Source: Symbiodinium natans (taxonomy: Eukaryota; Sar; Dinophyceae; Suessiales; Symbiodiniaceae). From it: a stretch of DNA of 64,000 nucleotides. The notes beneath the pieces were generated by a model. The model was not told the origin of the DNA and ran no database searches. It was given only the letters and a program-made list of their open reading frames with translations. The translations under genes were made by a program, and so were the position numbers. Below are positions 48,337 to 57,794 of the stretch, one piece after another (the stretch's first letter is position 1; each line of letters starts with the position of its first letter). The stretch is from contig CAJNDS010002289.1 of assembly GCA_905221605.1 (NCBI GenBank), positions 201,001-265,000 of the forward strand. Reading direction: 5' to 3'.

Positions 48337-48501
48337 GCCACCCTTCTCACGGCAGATGGTGGACCACGGAAAGGCGCGTCGCCCGGCTTCGTGTACCCAT
48401 TTGAAGGGGTCCAAAAAAGGGCTAGGATTGGAGGGGGTGCCTGTTCTCACAACCTATACAGCTTCGGCCCGAGGCCTCGGCGGATACTATCCCAACCATG
48501 A
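48337..48501 (+). CDS. Exon, 54 codons
   Basis: After CGCCGTCCCCAG the frame reads ATLLTADGGPRKGASPGFVY, then HNLYSFGPRPRRILSQP and TGA. Unidentified; the longest single exon of this part. Confidence 0.65.
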   Translation, partial: ATLLTADGGPRKGASPGFVYPFEGVQKRARIGGGACSHNLYSFGPRPRRILSQP

Positions 48502-48529
48502 ACTAGAAACCTAAACCCTAAACCCTAAA

Positions 48530-48625
48530 CCCTGAACCCTGAACCCTGAACCCTGAACCCTGAACCCTGAACCCTGAACCCTGAACCCTGAACCCTGAAC
48601 CCTGAACCCTGAACCCTGAACCCAA
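48530..48625. repeat. (CCCTGAA)n homogeneous variant array
   Basis: Thirteen identical CCCTGAA units. Confidence 0.95.
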
Positions 48626-48667
48626 ACAACCTATAAACCCTAACCCTAGAACCTAAACGCCTCTAAG

Positions 48668-49052
48668 TTCCTCGGCCTTGCTGTTGAAGCATGGGAGTCT
48701 TGGGCTCGTAGTTGGGCAAAGGTTTAGGGTTTAGGGTTTAGGGCTTAGGGCTTAGGGCTTAGGGCTTAGGGCTTAGGGCTTAGGGCTTAGGGCTTAGGGT
48801 GTAGGGCTTGGTGTTTAGGGTTTAGGGCTTAGAGTTTTACGCATCTTCTTATGTCACAAGGAGGCCTCCAGCAATGGAGGTATCCCTTTCTGGGGGATTC
48901 CTGCAAAACAACTCTTACGTAGTATATGGTGGGGGGTATTAAAGGGGTCCTGCTTTGGAACTACCTGTGGGGTAAGGAGAAGGTCTAGAAACCTTGAAGA
49001 GAACCAAATAGGCCAGCAAGAAACAAGACTACAAATCAAACACAGCTCTTAG
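48668..49052 (+). CDS. Two-exon gene end, Trp-rich
   Basis: 48668-48721 (after CCTCTAAG) reads FLGLAVEAWESWARSWAK, phase 0, ending before GTTTAGGG. 48861-49052 reads EASSNGGIPFWGIPAKQLLR, then CGVRRRSRNLEENQIGQQET and TAG. The intron is a TTTAGGG/GCTTAGGG array. An internal GTAAGG (48973) may end the second exon earlier. Confidence 0.65.
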
Positions 49053-49077
49053 GGTCCTTTTGATTAGGGCGGCTAAG

Positions 49078-49263
49078 CCCCAAACTTTGACCCCAAGCAC
49101 CGAACCTGATACATCCGAATTACAGCTCGACATGCATGGGTTGGGTGGTTGTTCGACATCAAGGGACCCTTTTTTGGAGGGGTCCTTTCCATACGTGAGT
49201 GCAACAAAGAAAGTGCCCCAAACAGGGACCTATTTTGCAGACCGCCCCGCACCATTCTCTTAG
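49078..49263 (+). CDS. Exon, 61 codons
   Basis: After GGCGGCTAAG the frame reads PSTEPDTSELQLDMHGLGGC, then ATKKVPQTGTYFADRPAPFS and TAG. A GTGAGT donor inside (about 49195) is possible. Confidence 0.6.
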   Translation, partial: PQTLTPSTEPDTSELQLDMHGLGGCSTSRDPFLEGSFPYVSATKKVPQTGTYFADRPAPFS

Positions 49264-49310
49264 ACTCCTCGGCCTAAAGCCCTACCTGAACCGCCAAGCA
49301 CCCCTTTCAG

Positions 49311-49502
49311 AAACGCGCCGAATACTCGCAATGAGGCTATTAGGCCCTCAGGAGGTGGACTTATGGGGTTCAGGTATACCCCCAAGACCCTAAACCCCAC
49401 ACCCCACATCGAACCTGTCCCCGAACGCGCCAGGTCGTTGATAGCGGGCGCTTTGGCCGCTGGGCGATCGGCCACGGCTCCGGCACGCAGTATTGGGACA
49501 GG
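49311..49502 (+). CDS. Two exons, first frame uncertain
   Basis: 49311-49373 (after CACCCCTTTCAG) reads NAPNTRNEAIRPSGGGLMGF or, in another frame, RILAMRLLGPQEVDLWGS; donor GTATAC. 49434-49502 (after ACGCGCCAG) reads VVDSGRFGRWAIGHGSGTQY, then WDR, phase 0, donor GTTGGG. Confidence 0.55.
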
Positions 49503-49604
49503 GTTGGGTTTGGGGTGTTGATGTGTGCAAAGTAAAACTACCCCAAACCCGAAACCTAAAAGTCTCAACCCTAAGCCGAGCACGAACCCTCAACCACTCA
49601 CCCT

Positions 49605-49690
49605 CACCCCGCTCAACCCTCTCAACCCCCTCAACCCCCCTCAACCCCCCTCAACCCCCTCAACCCCCCTGAACCCCCCCGCCCCCCCCC
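49605..49690. repeat. (CTCAACCCC)n tract
   Basis: About nine units merging into poly-C. Confidence 0.85.
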
Positions 49691-49700
49691 CACTCCTCAG

Positions 49701-49989
49701 ACTAGAACCCTCGACCCCTGGCCTTCTTGACCCTTCCGGACGCCTTCCCGCTGAACCGTGAGCTCGATTCTTGTCTTGCTTCTGTCTTTTCCCAGAGCTT
49801 ATAAGGTGTAGGGTGCAGGTGTTAAGGGGGAGTGGAGGACGGGATTTCTGGAACTCCGAATTACGGTCCTCCGGGTACAGTGCCCTAACTTGCCGAAGCT
49901 TCGCGGCCTGGGTGTGTCGCGGGTGTGCAGACAGCAGCCAGAACCTCGCATCCCATTCTTCTGCACCGCCCCGAAGTCCTAAACCCTAA
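49701..49989 (+). CDS. Two exons, second with Cys pair
   Basis: 49701-49757 reads EPSTPGLLDPSGRLPAE before GTGAGC. 49796-49989 follows TCTTTTCCCAG and reads GSGGRDFWNSELRSSGYSAL, then SFAAWVCRGCADSSQNLASH and TAA. The phase between them is not settled. Confidence 0.55.
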
Positions 49990-50111
49990 ACCCTGAACCC
50001 TAAATCCGAAACCCTGCAGACCCCCGCGCCCCTAAGGCACCGAAACACACCGAGATTTCGTGCATGTTTTGGGCTTTTAGAGTGTAGGGCTGAAGGCCTT
50101 ACTTACACCAG

Positions 50112-50190
50112 CCACCAGGACCGGGGAACGCCGGAGTCGAGCCGTCCGCCTTCTGCTGGAGCTCACGAGGTCTTCCACCGTGGGGCGATT
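50112..50190 (+). CDS. Exon with a canonical donor
   Basis: Between TTACACCAG and GTAAGT. One frame reads GNAGVEPSAFCWSSRGLPPW, a second HQDRGTPESSRPPSAGAHEV. Confidence 0.55.
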
Positions 50191-50299
50191 GTAAGTTCAG
50201 GGAATTTCAGGGCTCTACCCTGCACCCTAAATCTTCTAAGGTTGAGGGTTTGGGGTTTAGGGTTCAGGGTTTGACAAACCCTAGAAACCATAGAAACCC

Positions 50300-50452
50300 T
50301 GGGCTCTGGTAGGTTTGGGGTTTCGGGTTGGTCTCCAGATTTTGCCTTAGGATGTCGGATGCCTTTTTCTCCTGACTCTCCTTCCTCACCATTGCGACGC
50401 CGTTTATGCCGTATCGATAAATCTAGGATTTCGGGGTTCATCCTCTCGCCAC
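50300..50452. CDS. Coding-like island, strand uncertain
   Basis: Minus strand reads MNPEILDLSIRHKRRRNGEE and on for 50 codons; + strand reads DVGCLFLLTLLPHHCDAVYA after GCCTTAG. Sense and antisense of a hydrophobic segment cannot be told apart by eye. Confidence 0.4.
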
Positions 50453-50565
50453 TGTCTTTTGGACCCTGAACCCCAAACCCTCAACCCTAAACCCTAAACC
50501 CAACCCCTAAACCCTAAACCCCAAACCCCAAACCCCATACCAAGGGACCATGTAACTGCCCTTAG

Positions 50566-50900
50566 CGCTGAGGGTCCGCGAGCTCCCGCTTCGTCGAGTT
50601 TGCGGGGCTTCAAGGTGTCTCAAAGCCCGACATCCCCTATGATTTGTGTTTTCTTGTAAATCGTAGTTTTAGGGTTCAGGGTTTAGAGATTAAGGTTTAG
50701 GGCTGAGGGTCGACCCTAAACCCTAAACCCCAAACCCCAAACCCGAAACCCGAAACCCTAAACCCTAAACCCTAAACCCTAAACCCTAAACCCTAAACCC
50801 TAAACCTCTCTAGACTTTGTCTCGTGGCCCTCAGCGATCTCTGGCTCTTGAACCACGAACTGCGCTTGATGCCCTCAACCCCAAGCCGCCTCAGCCCTAA
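50566..50900 (+). CDS. Two-exon gene end
   Basis: 50566-50614 (after CTGCCCTTAG, the right end of a family G element) reads AEGPRAPASSSLRGFK, phase 0. 50835-50900 (after GGCCCTCAG) reads RSLALEPRTALDALNPKPPQ and TAA. The intron holds TTTAGGG variants and CCCTAAA. Confidence 0.55.
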
Positions 50901-50998
50901 ACCCTAAACCCTAAACCCTAAACCCTAAACCCTAAACCCTAAACCCTAAACCCTAAACCCTAAACCCTAAACCCTAAACCCTAAACCCTAAATCCTAA
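50880..50998. repeat. CCCTAAA array
   Basis: Fifteen perfect units. Confidence 0.95.
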
Positions 50999-51056
50999 GC
51001 TCGCGCGGCAAGCCCAAACCCTGCACCCTGCAAGCTCACGGGGCCCTGGATTCAAA

Positions 51057-51143
51057 ACTGACAGTCCTTAATAGGGATTATAGTACCCCCTGTCGCAATC
51101 CCTGTTAAGGACCGTTAGAATAAGTATAAGGGGGCACATCCCA
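51057..51143. mobile_element. Family B MITE, left end truncated
   Basis: CTGACAGTCCTTAATAGGGA...GGGGGCACATCCCA. Confidence 0.75.
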
Positions 51144-51198
51144 ATGAAAAGGCATAAGGTTTCTACAGGCTTTAGGGTTTAGAGTTTATAAGGCTTAG

Positions 51199-51380
51199 AG
51201 GCATGGATGTGGGGCGTTGTGAAACGGGTGCCATTTACACTCCCACGCCCTTCACAAATAATGGGGTCTGAGGTTCTAGGGTTTAGGGTTTTTGGTTTTT
51301 AGTTACTGTTCGTGGATTCAGGCTCTTAGTCTATCCCCAGCTGGAAACAGAACGATCTGCTTGCCGGCCTCGTCCGACCC
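51199..51380 (+). CDS. Two exon candidates upstream of the methyltransferase gene
   Basis: 51199-51270 reads GMDVGRCETGAIYTPTPFTN to TGA. 51330-51380 (after GGCTCTTAG) reads YPQLETERSACRPRPT. Confidence 0.5.
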
Positions 51381-51445
51381 TAAACCCGAACGCCACTAAA
51401 CCCTAAACTAAACCCTGTAAGCTCTGAGATGAGTCGGAGCTAGCA

Positions 51446-52707
51446 ATGGCACGCCTCGTCTGGTTCGCGGCTGCGCTGCCCGTGCCGATTCTGGGTGTGG
51501 ATGTCTATGTGGAAGGCCTTGGCCCAGTCATGATGTTTGGTGAGGACCTCGAAGTTCTCTCCCAGTACTTGACCCACGCGCGCACGTTTTTTGAGTTTGG
51601 CATGGGGGCCTCCACCCTGCACATCGCGCGTGAGTATCGCAATCTTGACAAGATCGTGTCCGTTGACATGGACAGGCGATGGGTCAGCCGAGTCCGGCAG
51701 CACCCCTGGCTGCGGAACGGTACCCTTCCCACCCAGGTCAAGCTGCTCCACGCCTACATCGGCCGAACCGTCGGGTTTGGCTTTCCCTTGCAGAACATGA
51801 GTCGCTGCCGGCACCGATTTCGCCTGTGCTTCGCATCCGAGCCCTAGTAGTAGAGTAGGTAACCTTTTAACCCATTTTGGGGTAGTATAATCCCCTTATC
51901 ATCCCAAAGGGTAACCTTTAATTCCCCCCAGGTTACTGGACAACTAAGGAGCCGAAGCCCGAGTGTGCCATCAAAACACGCTGCTACAACGGCCTCATCG
52001 GAAGGAGGAGTTGGTTCCCGAGCTTCAGCCAGGCAGTTTTGGAGGCCACGGCACGCTACAACCACGGCTGGGATGTGGTTGCTTTTTTCCAATAGTGGAG
52101 CTTTAAACTTTTTGGGTTTCCTTCGTCGGAATCATAAAGTTTAACCTTTGTTTGCCTTGGTCATAACCCTAAACCTTATAGACCCTAAACCCTAAACCCT
52201 GAACCCTAATTGGAAGAGTATAAGGTGATGGTCGACTCGAGATTCCGCGCCGCCTGCGCTCTCAAGAGCCTGCTTGCCATCAGCGCGGATGCCATCTCCC
52301 GATCTGTGGTCATGGTGCACGACTACAAGAGCCGTAGGCACTTCTACAAGGCTTGGGAGCCGGATGGTTAACCTTCCGGTGATATATACATCTATATATA
52401 AATATAAATATCAATATCAGTATAAATATAAATATAAATATAGATAAATAAATAGAGATAATACATATATATATATATACATACATACATACATGTATAC
52501 ATATATAGGTTATTTATACTCCTACTATTCCATAAGTAAAAGGTTCACCTTTTGGGGCCAGGGTATTCAGCCCCTAAGAAGGAGATCGAGCGCTTCGCGG
52601 ATCTTGAGGCCATGGGCGGCAGCCTGGCGGTGTTTCGCAAGCGCCGCGACGTCGACGCGGCGGCGCTGCGGCGCGCGATTCTGGCCTCCGAGTATAATCC
52701 CATGTGA
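51446..52707 (+). CDS. SAM-dependent methyltransferase-like protein, four exons
   Basis: Exons 51446-51800, 51932-52074, 52225-52366 and 52571-52707 give 258 codons with every phase matching. The N-terminus MARLVWFAAALPVPILGVDV is signal-like. Then come FFEFGMGASTLHIAREY (glycine-rich SAM loop, motif I of the Rossmann-fold methyltransferases), IVSVDMDRRWVSRVRQHP (acidic end of strand 2), VKLLHAYIGR, SWFPSFSQAVLEA, VMVDSRFRAACALKSLLAIS and VVMVHDYKSRRHFYKAWEP, then GGSLAVFRKRRDVDAAALRR and TGA. This order fits small class I methyltransferase-fold proteins; substrate unknown. Intron 1 begins GT or GC (51801 or 51804) and ends CCCCCCAG, intron 2 carries a short CCCTAAA run, intron 3 is AT-rich. 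Best-supported ordinary gene of the window. Confidence 0.8.
52440..52505. repeat. (TA)n / (TACA)n microsatellite
   Basis: In intron 3 of the preceding gene. Confidence 0.85.
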
Positions 52708-52826
52708 CACACACGCGAGTCCTGACGCCCCTCTCTGGGCTTGTTTTGAAAAGTAGTTTTAAATTTCATTTTGGTTGCGGTTGGTTAGGTTGATAACGGA
52801 CTAAAACAAATCATTGCTTTTAACAG

Positions 52827-53208
52827 GGTTTCTTTGAACGGTGGAGACTGGGTGGATAGCGCCTGCAAGCAGCAAAGAACGCCTGTGAGAGGTTGTGTGC
52901 CTCAAACCCAGTTGGCCTGAAGCCCTAAAAACCTGAAGCCCTAAAACACCCAAAGCACTCCCTCAATGAAATACAATATGCCTAAAAGCCCAAAGCCCCC
53001 TGCCCCAAACTCTGAAGCGTTGACGTCACCCAAAACGCCACCCCAAGACGGGTTTTGGGTTTGGGGGTTTTGGTGAAGCCCCTGAGGTTGGGAGTTTAGG
53101 GTTTAGGTCCGTTTAGGGTGTAGGGTTTGTTTAGGGTTTAGCTCCTTAGGGTTTCCCGGTGACGGTGAAGCTGGGCTCCCAACGTTAAGGGTCCCATGGG
53201 CAGTATGA
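52827..53208 (+). CDS. Two exons, unidentified
   Basis: 52827-52891 (after TTGCTTTTAACAG) reads VSLNGGDWVDSACKQQRTPV, donor GTTGTG. 53171-53208 reads GLPTLRVPWAV to TGA in the matching phase. Confidence 0.55.
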
Positions 53209-53271
53209 AAGGTACAAGATTGCCTAATTCCCTACTAAGAACTTACGGGCTTGTAGGTTATGGGTTCAAGA

Positions 53272-53376
53272 TTGGGATGTTCCCCCTTATGCTAACAGTC
53301 CTTAGTAGGGATCATATTGGGGGGGGGAACAATAATCTCGACTAAGGACTGTTAGTCAAAGGGTGAACATCCCAAT
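53272..53376. mobile_element. Family B MITE with duplicated flanks
   Basis: ATTGGGATGTTCCCCCTTAT and GTGAACATCCCAAT ends. Both flanks contain TAATTCCCTA...GGTTCAAG, about 45 bp. Confidence 0.85.
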
Positions 53377-53486
53377 CTAATTCCCTATGAAGAGCTTGTG
53401 ATTCTCGGTTCAAGGCTTTAGGGGACTGGGGCTAAACCCCGAAACCCTCAAGACCTGTATAGCTAGAAATTGTATATGTCTTCAAG

Positions 53487-53736
53487 ATTCCTTGCACCCG
53501 CAGCCCATTCCAAACAGCTTTGTTTGCACCCAGGCACCGTTGAACACCCCCGGCCCCCTAACCACTCCCAGAAAAGGCTTTGCACGAGCAAATCTTGCTT
53601 GTCTTCTAGCCCCCCTCACCTCCCCCTTAAACCCGATTTGAAAGCTTTACAAGATTTCAACAGGCACCCTCAAAAGCCTCAACCCCCCCCCCCCCGTCCC
53701 CAAAGAAAAAAACACGTAAAAAAAATAAAATTCTAA
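53487..53736 (+). CDS. Exon, 82 codons, Pro/Ser/Lys-rich
   Basis: After ATGTCTTCAAG the frame reads FLAPAAHSKQLCLHPGTVEH, then LPLKPDLKALQDFNRHPQKP, a Pro run over poly-C, and RKKHVKKIKF with TAA. Unidentified; end basic. Confidence 0.55.
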
Positions 53737-53858
53737 AAATAACATAGAATATCAAAACAAGACCAAAATTCAAAACGAGACTAACGAAATATAGTCACGA
53801 AACTGACGCCCCAAAATCGCCAGCCCCCTTTGGCCCTTCCTGTGCAATTTCTATTCAG

Positions 53859-54962
53859 CCTAGAGAGTTTTGGGGCGGCGGAATTCCGCTACCCGCACGC
53901 CGAAAAGCTGTCACACTTGTGCAGGTTCGGGCTTGTTTTTTAGGATGGTTTGGGGTTTGTGGACTTAGGGTTTTAGGGTTTTGGGTGTTTTTAGGGTTTA
54001 GGGTATAGGGTTTGAGGGCTTATAGGGTTTAGGGTTTCTAAGCCTCTCAAATTCATTTCAACCCCGGAAAGCTTCAGGTTAAAATCACTTCCATGCTCGA
54101 ACCTTAGACCCCAAATCCCAACCTCAAGCCCCTGAACCCTATGCAACCTTGACAAGCCCTATAAAGCCCCGTTAAGTATTAAACCCCGAGAAACCCCCTG
54201 TTAAACCCTATTGAAGACCCCCTGTTAAGCCGTTAAACCCCCCAAACCCCAAACCCCAAACCCCAAACCCCAAACCCCAAACCCCAAACCCCAAACCCCA
54301 AACCCCAAACCCCAAACCCTAAACCCTAAACCCTAAACCCTAAACCCTAAACCCTGGCGCGCTTCCAGGAGCTCCGAGGTACAAATCGAGGTTCCCTGGG
54401 GCGCTTCCTGCCGAATGGCATTCCGCACGCGCCAGCCCCAGCATGGGGTTGTGGTTCAGGGTTTAGGGTTTAGGGTTTAGGGTTTAGGGTTTAGGGTTTA
54501 GGGTTTAGGGTTTAGGGTTTAGGGTTTAGGGTTTAGGGTTTAGGGTTAGGGTTCAGGGTTCAGGGTTCAGGGTTCAGGGTTCAGGGTTCAGGGTTCAGGG
54601 TTCAGGGTTAAGGGTTTGCCCTATGTTGGGGGACAAGATGAAGCCTAAAGTTGGGGTGCACATAACCTCTATCACGATAATCCTTATTAGGGCATACGGA
54701 CCATCAACCCTTCTTAGGGTTCGTTCAGTCCCGAAAGGGAGGACTCCCTCGTGGTACCCTGCTTCTCATGTTTGAGGGATGGGGCTTAGAAAAAAGAGCT
54801 TCCAGGTCACATCAGGCTATGAACGTGGGAACCGCAAAAAACAAGGCTGAGATGGTTCTGCAAGCTTCCTGGTTAGTGCAGCCCACGAACACGAACACCC
54901 GAGCATTCAATCACCCAGCCATGCGTGCTGCCAAAAACAAGCCCATCATCATATTCATATGA
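53859..54962 (+). CDS. Four-exon gene end, unidentified
   Basis: 53859-53924 (after ATTTCTATTCAG; PREFWGGGIPLPARRKAVTL), 54043-54077 (PLKFISTPESF), 54369-54453 (SSEVQIEVPWGASCRMAFRT, after GCTTCCAG) and 54777-54962 (GWGLEKRASRSHQAMNVGTA, then AMRAAKNKPIIIFI and TAA). All phases agree. Intron 2 holds CCCCAAA and CCCTAAA arrays; intron 3 starts GTTCAGGG and holds TTTAGGG and TTCAGGG arrays. Family unknown. Confidence 0.65.
54238..54355. repeat. (CCCCAAA)n then CCCTAAA array
   Basis: Eleven CCCCAAA units followed by six CCCTAAA. Confidence 0.95.
54456..54617. repeat. TTTAGGG then (TTCAGGG)n array
   Basis: Twelve TTTAGGG units then nine TTCAGGG units. Confidence 0.95.
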
Positions 54963-55218
54963 AGTAGGGTATGTATTTCTTGTACCCCCAAAAGGACACC
55001 CCGGCATACACACTCACCAATATTAACAATATTAAAAAAGAACCTTATATGCACTCACCAATAACAGTAATATAAACCCTGTTTCATATCTTACGCCGGG
55101 AAGTTACCACGGGTAGGTGATGACCCTGGGAGGGTTTAGGGTTCAGGCTTATTTTGCGCATCGGCTCTTTGTGCTTTGTGGCTGTGGGATGAACGGTTCA
55201 GGGCTTTGGGTCTCCAGG

Positions 55219-55262
55219 GTGGAGGATTCAGGGTTGAGGGTCTCAACGTACTCGGAGAGGAA
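55219..55262 (+). CDS. Short exon ending at a family C element
   Basis: After GGTCTCCAG the frame reads VEDSGLRVSTYSERN. Confidence 0.4.
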
Positions 55263-55263
55263 T

Positions 55264-55373
55264 ACTTGGAGGTTCATGGTTAGTTATCAGTAGGGTTACA
55301 AGTTCCTAAATGAGGTTATATGTACGGTTGCCATACTTGTAACCCTACTTATACTAACCCATGAACCCCAAGT
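55264..55373. mobile_element. Family C MITE
   Basis: ACTTGGAGGTTCATGGTTAG and CTAACCCATGAACCCCAAGT. Confidence 0.85.
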
Positions 55374-55452
55374 AGGTGTCAGGGTTTAGGGCCGTTTAGG
55401 GTTCAAGGTCGTTCCGGGTTTAGTGATACTGGAGCTGAAAGCCTCAAGCAAG

Positions 55453-55575
55453 GGAGGGAGGATCCCCACAAATGCAATTCTGTGGCAAATAATGGGAACC
55501 CTCCACCTCCCCCACACTCCACATCAAACCCCCACAACCGTAAATACCCAAGTGCACCGAAAGAGTGTCCCTTAA
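55453..55575 (+). CDS. Terminal exon, 40 codons
   Basis: After AAGCAAG the frame reads GGRIPTNAILWQIMGTLHLP, then VNTQVHRKSVP and TAA, next to GTTTAGGG. Confidence 0.6.
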   Translation, partial: GGRIPTNAILWQIMGTLHLPHTPHQTPTTVNTQVHRKSVP

Positions 55576-55667
55576 AGTTTAGGGCTTAGGGTTTAGGGTT
55601 TGGCTCTATTTTTGCGTTTTGCCACTGTGACTGCACGAAGTTTGCAGGATGCAGGAGTTAAGGGCAG

Positions 55668-55804
55668 CCCCCCCCCCCCTCCCCCCCCCCCCCCCCCCCC
55701 CCTCCCCCCCCCCCCCCCTCCCCCCCCCCCCCTCCCCCCCCCCCCTCCCCCCCCCCCCCTCCCCCCCCCCCCTCCCCCCCCCCCCTCCCCCCCCCCCCTC
55801 CCCC
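55668..55804. repeat. Poly-C with regularly spaced T
   Basis: 137 bp of C interrupted by a T every 10-13 bases. Pro-rich and Gly-rich frames are artefacts. Confidence 0.95.
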
Positions 55805-55857
55805 GGCCGCAAACACCCTGCAAAGATAGTAGGTCCTTGGGGGGTGCAGTTTGATGG

Positions 55858-55976
55858 GCCCTTAATATCTCCTTAAAAGGGTTCTGATGTATGGGCCCTT
55901 GGTAGATAAAGGGTATAGAAGGGGTGGGTACTACAAAAAAGGGCCCACACCTAAGGGACCATGTAACTACCCTTAG
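55858..55976. mobile_element. Family G repeat
   Basis: Ends AAGGGACCATGTAACTACCCTTAG; the same string ends at 50565, immediately before an exon, and in part at 40300-40345. Confidence 0.5.
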
Positions 55977-56028
55977 AGTTTCGGGTTTGGGGGTTTAGGG
56001 TTTAGGGTTTAGGCGTGTAGGGTGCGAC

Positions 56029-56105
56029 ATGGATGTGCCACCGGAGGAGACCTCTTTTCAGCGGATTTGGGGGCGGCCAGACCTTCCGAGATACACGCAC
56101 GAGGC
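56029..56105 (+). CDS. First exon, unidentified
   Basis: ATG at 56029 starts MDVPPEETSFQRIWGRPDLP, then RYTHEA, ending at a GC donor before CCCTAAA units. Confidence 0.55.
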
Positions 56106-56422
56106 GCAGAAAACCCTAAACCCCAAACCCTAAACACTAAAACCCTAAACCCTCAACCATCAACCCTCAACCCCACACCCTAGACCCTAAACCCTAATCC
56201 CCACACCCGAAAGCCAATGAGATCCCAAACTCTAAGCCCCAAATCCTAAACTTGAAACACCAGACACCTTCTGGCTTGGAGGTTCGCTCAGAGCCTCAGC
56301 TGTAGCCCTAGACCTTAAACCCTAAACCCCAAACCCCAAACCCTTTCAACCCTTTCAATAAGCGGAGCTGCCTCGGCGTCGAGCGGAAGCAGACCTTAGC
56401 CGCGGCCGCAAGCCTCGAAAGC

Positions 56423-57370
56423 CTACGAGAACTGAAGAGTCGCCCACACCCGCGACTGCTTTAAACAGACGCCCGTGGGCAATAGCGAACTCAGTATCTC
56501 CTCAACTCTTTGGCGCAACGGATCGGCGATTGCAATCCATGCGGAAGGGAGTTTGACAGCCAAGGAGGCACAATGGGGCCTCACCTCTCTCACAACCATT
56601 CGACCACTGGCGGAAGTCAAAGTCGCACTAAACCACCTGACTCGATCCCCGAAGCGAAGATTGGCAACCTGGATTTCATTCGAAGTTCTGTGCACCCAAC
56701 GTTTCGTCCGGCGATCATGTACAGGAGGAATCATTCCAGTATCAAGGATGAAGGCGACATAGAGCTGCACGAAGGAGACCCAGAGGGCCGCATCACACGC
56801 CTCCCGGCTTGGACCCTGGAGCCAAGCATGAAGGCGTGTGATGAACGGCACCCCAAAACGTCGGGGGCGAGAAGGCCACACCACCGGCAGCTGGCCCAGA
56901 GAAAAACCGTCGCTCGGGACCGTGTTGTCGATTTCCGGCGCCAGCGCGCCTGTCTGTTCACTTCGCCCTCGGAGAGCAAAATCAGCAACTCGGCGATGCA
57001 GGATTTGGACCAAACGCGCATTCAACTCCTCCAAAACGAAACTCCGCCGTACTTCATCCCACAGAAGTCTGGTTTGAACAGATCTGGACAACTGTGCTTG
57101 GCCGGCCGCATGATCCACGTCGCTGTTGTTCAGCGCTGCCCATTCGGCCACCAAGTCATCCATTCCTGAGACTTCCACATGTGCTGGCACCTTGCACACT
57201 CGTATGCGTGATTTAACACCGTCAAGCAATCGCGCCACGTCCCGCCAGAGGTCCATGTTGGTACTGTTGGCCCCAGGGGACCAAGTGCCCGCAAGAAGCT
57301 GGCGCACTCGACGCACAACACCCGCGCAGTCAACCCATAGGCAAATGGAAGCGGAGGTAGCGCGCGCAAA
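56423..57370 (-). mobile_element. 5'-truncated non-LTR retrotransposon, RNase H and C-terminal domain
   Basis: Minus-strand open frame of 315 codons. It begins SICLWVDCAGVVRRVRQLLA and contains LWRDVARLL, RIRVCKVPAHVEVSGMDDLV and NNSDVDHAAGQAQL, the second half of an RNase H domain: the Asp of WVDCAG, the KVxAH strand and the last Asp (SDxDxxAG). The first strand with the DGS and Glu residues is missing. About 200 residues follow (WVSFVQLYVAFILDTGMIPP, then RRTKRWVHRT), the tail found after RNase H in dinoflagellate LINE ORFs. At 57371 it breaks straight into TTTAGGG repeat (minus-strand sense). 56340-56422 may be its 3' UTR. Plus-strand frames here (e.g. 219 codons from 56510) are shadows. 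Confidence 0.75.
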
Positions 57371-57456
57371 CTAAACCCCAAACCCTAAACCCTAAACCCT
57401 AAATGGACCCTAAACCCTGAACCCTGAACCCTGAACCCTGAACCCTGAACCCTACG
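57371..57456. repeat. CCCTAAA and CCCTGAA array
   Basis: About 12 units between the LINE break and the next exon. Confidence 0.9.
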
Positions 57457-57459
57457 CAG

Positions 57460-57691
57460 CTTTCTTGGCCCTGCCAGGGCTCCAAACTCGAGAAGGGCAG
57501 GTTCCCTTAGGGGTTAGGGTTGAGGGTTGAGGGTTGAGGGTTTAGGGTTTAGGGTCTGGTTTTGGGGTCCTATATTTCGAAGACGGATCCTCAGAACTAT
57601 AGGGTCGGCCAAGAAGGGACCATGGTTTTGCAGTAGCTCTGGAGGCCGTCTCTGCAATCTAAGTCCCAGCCTGATACGAAGGATACCCTAA
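57460..57691 (+). CDS. Two-exon gene end
   Basis: 57460-57500 (after CCTACGCAG) reads LSWPCQGSKLEKG, donor GTTCCC. 57583-57691 continues in phase with RILRTIGSAKKGPWFCSSSG, then LCNLSPSLIRRIP and TAA. Confidence 0.6.
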
Positions 57692-57794
57692 ACCCTAACC
57701 CTAAACCCTAAACCCTAAACCCTTGACCCTAGACCCTAGACCCTAGACCCTCCTAACCCCTAAACCCCAACCGAAAGTTGGGTGCCATCGCGAG

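Noticed and set aside
49260-49583. 107-codon minus-strand open frame
   Set aside because: Runs through G-rich repeat text; the + exon VVDSGRFGRWAIGHGSGTQY has clean splice borders.
55593-55876. Four overlapping Pro/Gly-rich frames
   Set aside because: Artefacts of the C tract at 55668-55804.
56510-57169. 219-codon plus-strand open frame
   Set aside because: Antisense of the retrotransposon frame, whose RNase H motifs on the minus strand are clear.
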